Shown: piece after piece, positions 28,020 through 36,649 of the stretch
Layout: every line of letters begins with the position of its first letter
Numbering within the stretch: the first letter of the stretch is position 1
Assembly: GCF_008634025.1 (NCBI RefSeq)
Contig: NZ_PDCM01000001.1
Coordinates: 124,001 to 188,000 of the forward strand
Length of the DNA stretch: 64,000 nucleotides
Origin: Streptomyces albofaciens JCM 4342
GTDB taxonomy: Bacteria > Actinomycetota > Actinomycetes > Streptomycetales > Streptomycetaceae
Reading direction: 5' to 3'
Position numbers and translations under genes: made by a program
Notes under the pieces: generated by a model
The model's input: the letters and a program-made list of their open reading frames with translations, nothing else
What the model was told of the DNA's origin: nothing
The model's database searches: none

Positions 28020-29594
28020 GTGACCAGCAACGAGCCCTCGCACTCCGCGCACCACCACGCTTCAGGTCAGGCGCACGGGCACGGCACGGATCCGCGGCAC
28101 GACGTGCCGGGTGACGGCCGTGGGACCGACGCTCCCGGGGACGGTGCCCACGCCGCTCACCGACACGCCGCCGGCCATGGGCACCGCCACGCCCACGGTC
28201 ATGGCCACAGTCATGGCCACGCCCCCGCCGCCCCCGTCTCCCGGCATCTGCGCAAGGTCATCGCCGCCGTACTGATCCCCTTCGCCGCCGCGGTGCTGGC
28301 CGGGCTGGTCGTGCTGTGGCCGGGCGGGGCGCCCGGCCACAAGCCGTCCGGTGTCGGCTTCGACCAGCCGACCGAGAAGGCGAAGGTGGTGAAGGTGGAG
28401 GAGGTGAACTGCGCGGACGTACACGCCCAACAGCAACAGCAACCTTCGCAGCAGCAACCGTCCTCACCCGGTGGCTCCCAGCGGCCCCAGCACTGCGAGC
28501 GGGCGGTCATCGAGGTGACGACCGGCAAGGACACCGGCCGGCGCTTCGAGTCGATCGTGACGCCGGACGCCACCCGCCACTACAAGGCCGGCCAGGGAGT
28601 CGTGGTCGCGTACGCGCCCAAGGCGCCCAAAGACCTTCAGTATTCGGTCACGGATGTGGATCGGACCGTCCCGATGTGGGTACTGGCCGCCATCTTCGCC
28701 GCAGCGGTGGTCGTCGTCGGTCGGCTGCGCGGCGTGCTCGCGCTCGTCGCCCTGGTCGTGAGCTTCGCGGTACTGACGCTGTTCATCCTCCCCGCCATCC
28801 TCCAGGGCTCGAACCCCCTGGTGGTCGCGGTGGTCGGGGGCAGCGCGATCATGCTGGTCGCCCTGTACATGTGCCACGGCCTGACGGCGCGCACATCCGT
28901 CGCCGTCCTGGGCACGCTCGTCTCCCTGCTGCTCATCGGCCTGCTCGGCTCGCTCTTCATCGGGTGGGCACTGCTGACCGGCAACACCGACGACCAGACC
29001 GGGCTGGTGCACGGCCTCTACCCGGACATCGAGATCCGCGGCCTGCTGCTGGCGGGCATCATCATCGGTTCACTGGGTGTGCTGGACGATGTGACCGTCA
29101 CGCAGACCGCCGCGGTGTGGGAGCTGAAGGAGGCTGATCCGTCGGCGGGCTGGCGCAAGCTCTACTCCTCGGCGATGCGGATCGGGCGGGACCACATCGC
29201 GTCCGTCGTCAACACACTCGTACTCGCTTACGCGGGCGCCGCGCTGCCCCTGCTTCTGCTGTTCTCGATCGCACAGAGCAGTGTCGGTACGGTCGCCACG
29301 AGCGAGGTGGTCGCCGAGGAGATCGTCCGGACGCTGGTGGGCAGCATCGGCCTGGTCGCGTCCGTACCGCTGACCACGCTGCTGGCCGCGCTGGTCGTCT
29401 CGGCGGACCGGGACAGCGAGGGAGGCGGCACGTCCGGCGCGGGGCGGAAGGCCGGGCTTTCGGGGGCGGGGACGGAGACGGGGGCAGGGGCCAGGACGGG
29501 GGCGGGTACGGGACGGAGCGGTGCGGGCCACCGGTCCGTACTCGGTGGGCGGGGTGGGCGGGGTGGGCGCGGCAAGCGGCGGCGTGCACGATGA
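28020..29594 (+). CDS. YibE/F family membrane protein with His-rich head
   Basis: This 524-residue protein of the YibE/F family is polytopic, with about seven to eight helices from residue 80 on. A soluble external loop (about residues 105-210) with glutamine-rich stretches precedes the core, in which LLAGIIIGSLGVLDDVTVTQ is the hallmark. Residues 5-75 contain dozens of histidines in HG/HAHG phrases, suggesting metal binding. The family's function is not established; transport has been proposed. The start is GTG at 28020. The C-terminus is a Gly/Thr/Ala repeat ending in a basic stretch. Confidence 0.88.
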   Translation: MTSNEPSHSAHHHASGQAHGHGTDPRHDVPGDGRGTDAPGDGAHAAHRHAAGHGHRHAHGHGHSHGHAPAAPVSRHLRKVIAAVLIPFAAAVLAGLVVLWPGGAPGHKPSGVGFDQPTEKAKVVKVEEVNCADVHAQQQQQPSQQQPSSPGGSQRPQHCERAVIEVTTGKDTGRRFESIVTPDATRHYKAGQGVVVAYAPKAPKDLQYSVTDVDRTVPMWVLAAIFAAAVVVVGRLRGVLALVALVVSFAVLTLFILPAILQGSNPLVVAVVGGSAIMLVALYMCHGLTARTSVAVLGTLVSLLLIGLLGSLFIGWALLTGNTDDQTGLVHGLYPDIEIRGLLLAGIIIGSLGVLDDVTVTQTAAVWELKEADPSAGWRKLYSSAMRIGRDHIASVVNTLVLAYAGAALPLLLLFSIAQSSVGTVATSEVVAEEIVRTLVGSIGLVASVPLTTLLAALVVSADRDSEGGGTSGAGRKAGLSGAGTETGAGARTGAGTGRSGAGHRSVLGGRGGRGGRGKRRRAR

Positions 29595-29679
29595 CCCGGC
29601 CGGGCGGGTGACCGGCAACAGCCCGCGGTGGTACGGGGCCGGGCGGCCTGCTACGGCCCGCAGCCGCACGGAGGCGGAC

Positions 29680-29830
29680 GGTCGGCGACGGCCCGTGGCC
29701 ACACGGAGCCAGGCGGCCGGTCAGCGACGGCCCGTTGCCACAAGGAGCCAGGCGGCCGGTGACGGCCCGCCGATGCGCGGAGCCGGACGGCCGGTGACGG
29801 CCCGCCGACGCGCGGAGCCGGCCGGCCCAC
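29680..29830. repeat. 35-39-bp tandem repeat
   Basis: Four units starting GACGGCCCG at 29687, 29726, 29761 and 29796 lie in the spacer between the convergent YibE/F and ssgA genes. Confidence 0.75.
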
Positions 29831-29840
29831 CGGCCGCCGT

Positions 29841-30266
29841 TCACCCCGCCTTCTGCGCCTCCGAAAGAATGCGGTCCAAAGTCGAGTCGAGCGTGTCGCA
29901 CACCTCCTCCTCCCCGATCGGCACCAGTCGGTCCGTGCGGTCGAGGAAGGCCACCAACGGCGGGGCGCCGGCGCGGAACAGCGCGCGTTCGTCGCCCACC
30001 TGGAGGCCGATGAAGACGTCGCTGAGGTGCTCGGAGGAGGAGGGCCCGATGCGCACATCGCCCTCACCGGACGGCTTGCTCAGCCCGTCGAGCAGCAATT
30101 CCCGGCTGAACGCCCAGGTCACGGGCATATCACCAGGGAGGTCGAAGGTGAAGCTGACCGCATAGGGGTCCGCGGAATCGAAGTACAGCTCCACCGGAAT
30201 ACGGAAAGCGAGCTCCTCGGACACGAGGAAGCTCATGATCACTTCTGCCTGAACTGTGTCGGTCAT
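29841..30266 (-). CDS. ssgA: Sporulation and septation protein SsgA
   Basis: This 141-residue SsgA-like protein is specific to sporulating actinomycetes. SsgA marks sites of septum formation and branching and triggers FtsZ ring assembly through SsgB. The start (MTDTVQAEVIMSFLVSEELA), followed by the family block VTWAFSRELLLDGL and then FRAGAPPLVAFLDRTDRLVPIG, identifies it as SsgA itself rather than another SALP. The next gene upstream encodes the IclR-type regulator SsgR, its usual partner, which fits known ssgR control of ssgA. Confidence 0.96.
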   Translation of the reverse strand: MTDTVQAEVIMSFLVSEELAFRIPVELYFDSADPYAVSFTFDLPGDMPVTWAFSRELLLDGLSKPSGEGDVRIGPSSSEHLSDVFIGLQVGDERALFRAGAPPLVAFLDRTDRLVPIGEEEVCDTLDSTLDRILSEAQKAG

Positions 30267-30370
30267 CAACCTCTGCTCCGTACTCGGTCGGAGATGGCCA
30301 GGAATCGTCCCTCTTGGCCCTATTGACGCCATCGTCGGCCACATGCAAGCGGATCACAAGGAGTGATTTT

Positions 30371-31141
30371 TCAGATACTGATAGAGAAAGCGAGTGTCAT
30401 CAGCGCCGCCTCCGCCATCCTGCGTAGTCGGCCGGTAACGCAGTGTAGCCGGTGAGCCTCTCTCGCGGGAAGAGAAATCGCCATGGTCGCGACCGCCGAA
30501 CCGACCTGTATGGGAATCGCCGAGCATACTGTGCCCAAGGCATATTCCTGTTGTTCGTAGGCGACTTGGGCGCGGCGCACACTGTCCAGCCGGTGCAAAA
30601 GCTCGCCCCGGGACCGCACCGAATACGGAGTCAACGGCTGCACCGGATAACGCGCCAAATGGTCCTTCATGGCTTGCTCGTCGAGCTGCGCCAGCAGGCA
30701 CTGGCCGATCGCGTGCGCGTGAGCCGTCGTACGAAAGTCCGCCCACTCCTCCACCGGCGGCCGCCGCTGATCGTCGGTGACGGCCACCACTTCCACCTCG
30801 CCCGCCCGGTACACGGCGAAGTAGACCGCGGCGTCGAGCTGTTTGCCCGCGACCGCCAGCGCGTCCGCGATATCGGTACGGCGGCAGCGCTCGGCACCCG
30901 CCCGCCCGATCGTGCCGGCGGCCTCCCCGTAGACGAACACACCGTTCTCGCGCCGCAGATAGCCCTCGTACGTCAGGGTCCGCAGCAAGTGGTACGTCGT
31001 GGGAAGCGGTAATCCCGCCTCTCTGGCCAGTTGTTTGGCGGGCGCGCCGGCGGAGTGCGCGCCCACCGCCTCCAGCAGGCGCAGGGCCCGCTGGACCGAG
31101 CCGATCAATGTCGGATGCGAAACGGATTCACCGTTCACCAT
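30371..31141 (-). CDS. ssgR: IclR-family activator SsgR
   Basis: This is a 256-residue IclR-type regulator. An N-terminal winged helix (about residues 10-75, AKQLAREAGLPLPTTYHLLRTL) is followed by an IclR effector domain with its GAF-like fold. Its position immediately upstream of ssgA, in the same direction, identifies it as SsgR, which in S. coelicolor activates ssgA independently of the whi genes. ATG at 31141 is the likely start. No ligand is known. A 104-bp gap to ssgA leaves room for a separate ssgA promoter. Confidence 0.93.
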   Translation of the reverse strand: MVNGESVSHPTLIGSVQRALRLLEAVGAHSAGAPAKQLAREAGLPLPTTYHLLRTLTYEGYLRRENGVFVYGEAAGTIGRAGAERCRRTDIADALAVAGKQLDAAVYFAVYRAGEVEVVAVTDDQRRPPVEEWADFRTTAHAHAIGQCLLAQLDEQAMKDHLARYPVQPLTPYSVRSRGELLHRLDSVRRAQVAYEQQEYALGTVCSAIPIQVGSAVATMAISLPAREAHRLHCVTGRLRRMAEAALMTLAFSISI

Positions 31142-31660
31142 TGCCAACGCCAACCCCCTGGTCGGGTCGTCGGGGCGCGAGTCGGCCCCGACGGCGGGAG
31201 CCGCTCCCACTTCGCCCGCGTATCCCAGGGAGCCCCGCTGTCGACGCCCGGCCCGGCCTTGCCTCACTCGCTGTTTTCCGGAACGTCATCGTCCGGAAGA
31301 CGCCTGCGAACGGCACTCTAGCTTGGCAACTGGGGGCAGCAGGGGGTTGGTCGGTGAGTTGGTTCAGGCGGTGGGCCGACCAGAAATGGGGAACGCCCCG
31401 CTCCCAGGAGGGGCGGGGCGTACGGCTTGGGGAGGTGGGGGTGGGGGTGGAGGTGGTGGAGGTGGTGGAGGTGGTGGAGGTGGAGATGGTGGTGGAGGAG
31501 GTGGTGATTGGTAGAGGTGGTGGGGCGGAAGAGTGGGCGTACCGCCCGGTGCGGCAGCGGAGTCAGGCCCGCCCGCCGAAAGCGGAGCCGAGGACGGGCC
31601 CGGCGGACTCAGATTCTGGCCCCGGCCCGGGCCCCGGCCTCGGCCCGGCCCCCGACGTAT
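31142..31660. other. Spacer upstream of ssgR with GGT-rich tract
   Basis: No gene is supported here. It contains the ssgR promoter region and, at about 31430-31512, a long GGTGGA/GGTGGT microsatellite. Glycine-rich frames through this tract are artefacts. Confidence 0.6.
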
Positions 31661-31862
31661 CGCCCGGTCGTCCCGGCGGACTGCGTCACCATTCGCTCCG
31701 CGAGGAGCCCGGCGTTGCCCGCCCGGTCGTCTCGGCGGACTGCGTCACCACTCGCTCCGCCAGGAGCCCGGCGTTGCCCGCCCGGTCGTCCCGGCGGACT
31801 GCGTCACCACTCGCTCCGCCAGGAGCCCGGTGGCCTCCGTCACCATTCGCTCCGCGAGGAGG
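31661..31862. repeat. 59-bp tandem repeat copying a gene end
   Basis: Units begin at exactly 31661, 31720 and 31779, with a partial fourth running into the 3' end of the DUF5326 gene. Every unit contains, on the minus strand, GCGGAGCGARTGGTGA, the same sequence that encodes the last residues (R-S-E-W) and stop of that gene. Confidence 0.9.
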
Positions 31863-32064
31863 ACGACGAGGAGCCCGTCAGCCTGCGCACCAGGTAGACG
31901 ACACCGGCGATCAGCGCCACCGCGATGAGGATCTTGAAGAGCAGGCCGATCAGGAAGCCGACCGCACTGGCGATCAGGCTGCCGAACACCACCAGCAGGA
32001 CGACGGGCACCACGACCCACGTCACCCACCACGGAAGTCCTGCGATTGTCCCCTTGCCGGCCAT
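31840..32064 (-). CDS. DUF5326 family small membrane protein
   Basis: This is a 74-residue protein of the Streptomyces DUF5326 type. A short Gly/Lys start (MAGKGTIAGLPWW) precedes two long hydrophobic segments (about 14-38 and 40-60), and it ends in a Ser-rich tail followed by RSEW. Function is unknown. Its last codons are the apparent source of the 59-bp repeats lying downstream. Confidence 0.85.
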   Translation of the reverse strand: MAGKGTIAGLPWWVTWVVVPVVLLVVFGSLIASAVGFLIGLLFKILIAVALIAGVVYLVRRLTGSSSSSSRSEW

Positions 32065-32335
32065 TGCTCTGCCCTGCTTTCTGCGTAGTCGCGCGTGTAT
32101 CGCTGTGTCGCTGTGTCGCTTTGCCGATGTGATGCCTTGATCACGCGGTCCGTGGCCCGCGGTCCGTGGACCTGTTCAACGTCCCGCATTCGTAGTACGT
32201 GCCCGATGCCGTGCCGGGGGCCCGAAGCTCTGTTCCCCCTGCACCATCGATGCTAGGGCGGGGCACGGCGGAACGGACGCCGCGCGTCCCCGGCCCTCCC
32301 CTGAACCGTCCCTTACGGGTCCCCGGGGGCCCGCC

Positions 32336-32653
32336 TCAGCTTTCGGGCGGAGAAAAGACCACCATGACCCGCAGGTCCTCGCTGATGTGGTGGAACTTGT
32401 GCGGCACTCCGGCGGGCACGTAGACCACGCTGCCGCGCGCCACCGAGGTCGTCTCCATGCCGACGGTGATCGCCGCCCGGCCGCTTACGACCAGGTACAC
32501 CTCGTCCTGGTTGTGCGGCTGCTGCGGGTCGACGCTGCCCGCGTCGAGTGCGTACAGCCCGACCGACATGTTGCGTTCCCGCAGGAACTGCAGATACGCG
32601 CCGTCGTTCGCGGCCCGCTCCGCTTCCAGTTCGTCGAGCCTGAAAGCCTTCAT
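32336..32653 (-). CDS. Cupin domain protein
   Basis: This is a 105-residue single-domain cupin. Metal-binding motif 1 (HNQDEVYLVVSGRAAITVG) and motif 2 (PAGVPHKFHHI) are both visible, with the His/Glu ligands intact. Small cupins bind a metal and act as enzymes or sensors; this one is unassigned. The ATG at 32653 is divergent from the next membrane protein by only 48 bp, so promoters must overlap. Confidence 0.88.
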   Translation of the reverse strand: MKAFRLDELEAERAANDGAYLQFLRERNMSVGLYALDAGSVDPQQPHNQDEVYLVVSGRAAITVGMETTSVARGSVVYVPAGVPHKFHHISEDLRVMVVFSPPES

Positions 32654-32701
32654 GCCTTTGGCACCCCTCGAAGAGTCCGTCTCGTCTGCGACGATCTCAC
32701 C

Positions 32702-33082
32702 ATGAAGAATTTCGTGGTCAAGACGATCGCCAATGCCGCGGCGCTTGCCGTGGCCATCTGGCTGTTGAAGGACATCACGCTGACCGGTGAGAACACCGGC
32801 CGCAAGGCGCTGACGCTGGTCCTGGTCGCGTTGATCTTCGGCGTGGTGAACTTCGTCGTCAAACCCGTGGTGAAGCTGCTGTCCTTCCCCCTCTTCATCC
32901 TCACCCTCGGCCTGATCACTCTCGTGATCAACGCGCTGATGCTGCTGCTCACATCGTGGCTGGCGGACAAATTCCACCTCGCCTTCCATGTGGAGGGCTT
33001 CTGGATCGCCGTACTGGGCGGCGTGATCATTTCGATCGTCTCCTGGGCGTTGCACGTGGTGCTGCCCGACGACCGGGACTGA
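32702..33082 (+). CDS. Phage holin family protein (four-helix membrane protein)
   Basis: This 126-residue protein has four transmembrane helices and is of the mycobacterial/actinobacterial phage holin superfamily IV type (YvlD-like). The conserved phrase NFVVKPVVKLLSFPLFILTLG is present. In chromosomes these proteins are not lytic; they are associated with envelope stress. No phage genes surround it. The ATG at 32702 is divergent from the cupin gene. Confidence 0.88.
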   Translation: MKNFVVKTIANAAALAVAIWLLKDITLTGENTGRKALTLVLVALIFGVVNFVVKPVVKLLSFPLFILTLGLITLVINALMLLLTSWLADKFHLAFHVEGFWIAVLGGVIISIVSWALHVVLPDDRD

Positions 33083-33186
33083 AGCCCCGGGCCGGGGCCG
33101 GGGCCGAGACCCGCGGGGCGAGACCCGCGGGACGAGACGCCAAGACGCCGAGACGCCGAGCGAACGAAAACGACAGGGACCGATAC

Positions 33187-33933
33187 GTGCACTCCCCGAT
33201 AACCGACCCGGCATCCATAGCGACGCCGAAGCCGAAGCCATTGCCGATGCCGTCGCCTTTGCCGGAGCCGATGCCGTCGCCTTTGCCGGAGCCGATGTCG
33301 TCGCCGTCGCCGTCGCCGTCAGCGGTACGGGCTCCCTCGGCCGCCCGCCCCCGGCCGGCCACCGCCACCTCCCCGTACCGCGTCTGCTTCGTCTGCACCG
33401 GCAACATCTGCCGCTCCCCGATGGCCGAGGCCGTCTTCCGGGCCCGTATCGAGGAAGCCGGTCTCGACGGGCTGGTCGAGGTGGACAGCGCCGGCACCGG
33501 TGGCTGGCACGAGGGGGACGGCGCCGACCCGCGCACCGTCGCCGTCCTCCGCGCCGCCGGTTACGAGGAGGACCACAGCGCCCGGCAGTTCCGGGCCGAC
33601 TGGTTCGGCCGGCTCGACCTCGTGATCGCACTGGACGACGGGCACCTGCGCGCCCTGCGCCGACTGGCGCCCACCGCCCACGACGCCGCCAAGGTGCGGC
33701 TGCTGCGCTCGTACGACCCGGCCGTGATGCCCGACGGCCCGGCCGCACAGCCCGCCGCGAGCTCTCACGGTGCCGCGCTCGCCCACGATCTGGACGTACC
33801 CGACCCGTACTACGGCGGCATGGCAGGGTTCGAGGAATGCCTGGAGATGGTCGAGGCCGCGAGCAAAGGGCTGCTGGTTGCGGTACGGGACGCGCTCGCC
33901 GCGCGGGGGCACCTCGATGGGGCGGCGTCGTAG
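33187..33933 (+). CDS. ptpA: Low-molecular-weight protein-tyrosine phosphatase PtpA
   Basis: This 248-residue protein has a C-terminal LMW-PTP domain. The P-loop is C70-TGNIC-R76-S, with the general acid D206 in the DPYYGG loop. It dephosphorylates phosphotyrosine proteins by a cysteinyl-phosphate intermediate. Known family members are about 155 residues long. Here about 63 extra N-terminal residues form a Pro/Ser/Met repeat (PSPLPEPM units), encoded by a tandem DNA repeat at about 33230-33320. A GTG at 33187 with AGGGA upstream starts the long form; a shorter product starting within the repeat is possible. Confidence 0.9.
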   Translation: MHSPITDPASIATPKPKPLPMPSPLPEPMPSPLPEPMSSPSPSPSAVRAPSAARPRPATATSPYRVCFVCTGNICRSPMAEAVFRARIEEAGLDGLVEVDSAGTGGWHEGDGADPRTVAVLRAAGYEEDHSARQFRADWFGRLDLVIALDDGHLRALRRLAPTAHDAAKVRLLRSYDPAVMPDGPAAQPAASSHGAALAHDLDVPDPYYGGMAGFEECLEMVEAASKGLLVAVRDALAARGHLDGAAS

Positions 33934-34054
33934 GGCACGACGGTGCCTGTAGGCGCCCCGCTTTCCGCCGCGAGCATCCCGGTCGCCGCGGAGGACGTGC
34001 CGTAAGTCCGGAGCACCGGCCCCGGCAGGCCCGTATTCACAAGGAGGCAAGCGC

Positions 34055-35215
34055 ATGACAGGCGACAGCACACGCTCCGTACGGGCCGGACTCCCGGCGC
34101 CCGAGGCGTACGAGCCGGCCCTCCCCGGCCCGGTCTTCGCCGCGCACTACCACCTGCCCGGCGACCCCACCGGCCCATACACCTACGGCCGCGATTCCAA
34201 CCCCACCTGGACCCGGCTGGAGGCGGCCATCGGCGAGCTGGAGTCCCCCGACGAGGCCGCGCACACCGTGTCCTTCGCCTCCGGGATGGCCGCCATCTCC
34301 GCCGTCCTCTTCTCCTGCCTGCGCAGCGGCGACACCGTCGTGCTCCCGAACGACGGCTATCAGCTGCTGCCCGCGGTGCGCGAGCGCCTGGAGAGTTACG
34401 GCATCGAGGTCCGCACGGCGCCCACCGCGGGCGACGCGCAGCTCGGCGTGCTCGACGGCGCCCGGCTGCTGTGGATCGAGACGCCTTCCAACCCCGGCCT
34501 GGACGTCTGCGACATCCGGCGGCTGGCCGAGGCCGCGCACGCGCGCGGCGCCCTGGTCGCCGTCGACAACACCCTGGCCACCCCGCTCGGCCAGCGCCCG
34601 CTGGATCTTGGCGCCGACTTCTCGGTGGCCAGCGGCACCAAGGCGCTGACCGGCCACGGCGACGTGCTCCTCGGGTACGTCACCACCCGCGACCCGGCGC
34701 TCGCCGACTCCGTACGGATGTGGCGCAAGACCGTCGGCGCGATTCCCGGCCCGATGGAGGCGTGGCTGGCCCACCGTTCCCTCTCGACGCTCGCCCTGCG
34801 GGTGCGCCAGCAGTCCGCCGGGGCGCTGGCGCTCGCGGCGGCGCTGCGCGAACGCCCCGAGGTCACGGGCCTGCGGCACCCCGGGCTGCCGTCCGACCCC
34901 GCGCACGAGCAGGCCGTACGGCAGATGCGCGAGGGCCGCTTCGGCTCCGTGGTCTCCTTCACGCTGCCCGACCGCGCCCACGCGGAACGCTTCCTGGCCG
35001 CGCTGACCCTCGTGGACGACGCGACGAGCTTCGGCGGCGTACGGTCCGCCGCGGAGCGGCGCGGGCGGTGGGGCGGCGACGCGGTGCCGGAAGGATTCAT
35101 CCGCTTCTCGGTCGGCGTGGAGGAGCCGGCGGACCTGATCGCGGACGTGCTGGGGGCACTGGACGCTGCGCTGGACGCGGCGCTGGACACCGGTCGGGAT
35201 GCGGGACACCGCTGA
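34055..35215 (+). CDS. Cystathionine gamma-lyase/synthase-type PLP enzyme
   Basis: This 386-residue enzyme belongs to the Cys/Met metabolism PLP family. It has YGRDSNPTWTRLE (substrate Tyr/Arg region), FASGMAAISA, IETPSNPGLDV, the AVDNTLATP strand and the PLP lysine in SVASGTKALTGHGD. These enzymes cleave or form cystathionine, supplying cysteine or homocysteine. The C-terminus carries a short repeat (LDAALDAALD). The gene follows ptpA with 121 bp between and ends at a bidirectional hairpin. Confidence 0.93.
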   Translation: MTGDSTRSVRAGLPAPEAYEPALPGPVFAAHYHLPGDPTGPYTYGRDSNPTWTRLEAAIGELESPDEAAHTVSFASGMAAISAVLFSCLRSGDTVVLPNDGYQLLPAVRERLESYGIEVRTAPTAGDAQLGVLDGARLLWIETPSNPGLDVCDIRRLAEAAHARGALVAVDNTLATPLGQRPLDLGADFSVASGTKALTGHGDVLLGYVTTRDPALADSVRMWRKTVGAIPGPMEAWLAHRSLSTLALRVRQQSAGALALAAALRERPEVTGLRHPGLPSDPAHEQAVRQMREGRFGSVVSFTLPDRAHAERFLAALTLVDDATSFGGVRSAAERRGRWGGDAVPEGFIRFSVGVEEPADLIADVLGALDAALDAALDTGRDAGHR

Positions 35216-35364
35216 CGCGTTCCCCAGGAGCCCCCGGGCCCTACGGCCGGACCTCGTCCGCCAGACCTCGCCCGCCGGTCCTCAACCGCCGGGCCTCAGC
35301 CGCCCAGTTCTCGACCGGCCGAACCTCACCCACCCCGGTCCGTACCAACGCCGCTACGTAAAGC

Positions 35365-35403
35365 GGGCTGGCAGGGTATCCCCCCTCGGCACCCTGCCAG
35401 CCC
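35365..35403. terminator. Hairpin downstream of the PLP lyase gene
   Basis: A 13-bp perfect stem (GGGCTGGCAGGGT with its complement) and a 13-nt loop form a strong structure 150 bp after the stop. The rest of the 35216-35540 spacer is the AT-richer promoter of the LysR gene. Confidence 0.8.
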
Positions 35404-35540
35404 CGGTTCGCAGCATGACGAACCGCGCAGACAAGGCTAGTTGACTCAGCGTCAGTGTCCAATCACGCTGACGACACAGCCCTATCGACATATTTATAGT
35501 TTGGCGGGCGCCGACGGTGCCGGAGCGGAAGGAGGTACAG

Positions 35541-36437
35541 ATGGACCTTGCTTTATTACGTACGTTCGTCACGGTGCACAGAGCGGGCTCCTTCACCCGC
35601 GCCGCCGCCCTGCTGGGCCTCTCCCAGCCCGCCGTGACCAGCCAGATACGGAGCCTGGAGCGGCAGTTGGGACGCCCGCTCTTCCTCCGCAAGGCCCGTG
35701 GCGTCACCCCCACCACCGTCGGCGACGAACTCGCCCACAAGGTGGCTCCCCACCTGGACGCGCTCACCGAGATCACCGAAGCCGGACTCGACGAGGAGTC
35801 CGCCATCCGCACACTGCACCTCGCCGGGCCGCCGGAATTCACCTCCCAGCGCGCGTTACCGGCCCTCACCCCGCTCATAGACCAAGGCCTGTGCGTACGA
35901 ACCGCCTTCGGATCAGCGGACGAGCTGCTGTCCGGCCTCGCCGACGGCCATCACGACCTCGCCATCACCACCACCCGGCCCCGCGGCACCCTGCTCACCG
36001 CGACACCGCTGTGCGACGAGGAGCACGTCCTGATAGCCGCGCCCCGCTGGGCGGCGCGGCTCGGCGGCCCGGCGGTCGTCCAGTCCAAGGGCGTGCGCGC
36101 GCTCGATCCCGTACCGCTCGTCGAGGTCCACGAGAGCCTGCCGCTGGTTTCCCGGTACTGGACCGCCGTCTTCGACGCCCCGCCCGCGGCCTCCGCGACC
36201 GTCATAGTCTCGGATCTACGGGCGGTCCTGGCATGCGTGACGGCGGGCGCGGGCCTCGCGGTGTTACCCCGGTACCTGTGCGCCGACGCCCTCGGAAGCG
36301 GCGAGGTCGTCGCCCTCCTCGACCCGCCCGTACCGCCCTTGCGCACATACTTCCTGGCCACCCGGGCGGGCACGCTGGCACTGCCGCACATCGCGCGCCC
36401 ACATGAGTGGCTGCTGCGGGCAGCGGTGGACTGGTGA
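35541..36437 (+). CDS. LysR family regulator with four TTA codons
   Basis: This is a 298-residue LysR-type regulator. A winged helix at residues 1-60 (FTRAAALLGLSQPAVTSQI) is followed by a two-lobe effector domain. Four leucines use the rare TTA codon (codons 5, 6, 106 and 242), which in Streptomyces is read only by the bldA tRNA, so full translation should depend on developmental stage. AAGGAGG upstream of the ATG decides the start. The inducer and targets are unknown; the neighbouring PLP lyase and Nudix genes point the same way but are not clearly co-regulated. Confidence 0.92.
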   Translation: MDLALLRTFVTVHRAGSFTRAAALLGLSQPAVTSQIRSLERQLGRPLFLRKARGVTPTTVGDELAHKVAPHLDALTEITEAGLDEESAIRTLHLAGPPEFTSQRALPALTPLIDQGLCVRTAFGSADELLSGLADGHHDLAITTTRPRGTLLTATPLCDEEHVLIAAPRWAARLGGPAVVQSKGVRALDPVPLVEVHESLPLVSRYWTAVFDAPPAASATVIVSDLRAVLACVTAGAGLAVLPRYLCADALGSGEVVALLDPPVPPLRTYFLATRAGTLALPHIARPHEWLLRAAVDW

Positions 36438-36469
36438 GGTCAACCGGACCGGTCGCCACTCACCCGCGT

Positions 36470-36600
36470 TCCGTCCGCGTCTCGTCCGCATCTCGTCCCG
36501 TGTCTCGTCCGCGTCCGGTCCGCGTCCGGTCCGCGTCCGGTTCGCGACCCGTCCGCGTCCGGTCCACGTCCGGTCCGCGACCCGTCCGCGCCGTGGCGGG
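36470..36600. repeat. CGTCCGGTCCG short tandem repeat
   Basis: Around ten degenerate copies of a 10-12-bp unit (CGTCCGCGTCCGGTC) fill the spacer after the LysR gene. The Nudix gene's frame runs open through it as an Arg/Ser/Val repeat, which I do not treat as coding. Confidence 0.7.
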
Positions 36601-36649
36601 CTGGTGGGACGGTGGTTTCACCACGCCCCTGCTGCGGCATCTGTCCCGT

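Noticed and set aside
31400..31520. Glycine-rich small protein from the GGT microsatellite
   Set aside because: It is a pure low-complexity translation, with frames open in several directions and no start signal or conserved end.
32702..33082. Prophage lysis module suggested by a holin-family protein
   Set aside because: No endolysin, portal, tail or integrase genes are nearby. This holin-type family is common as a chromosomal membrane protein.
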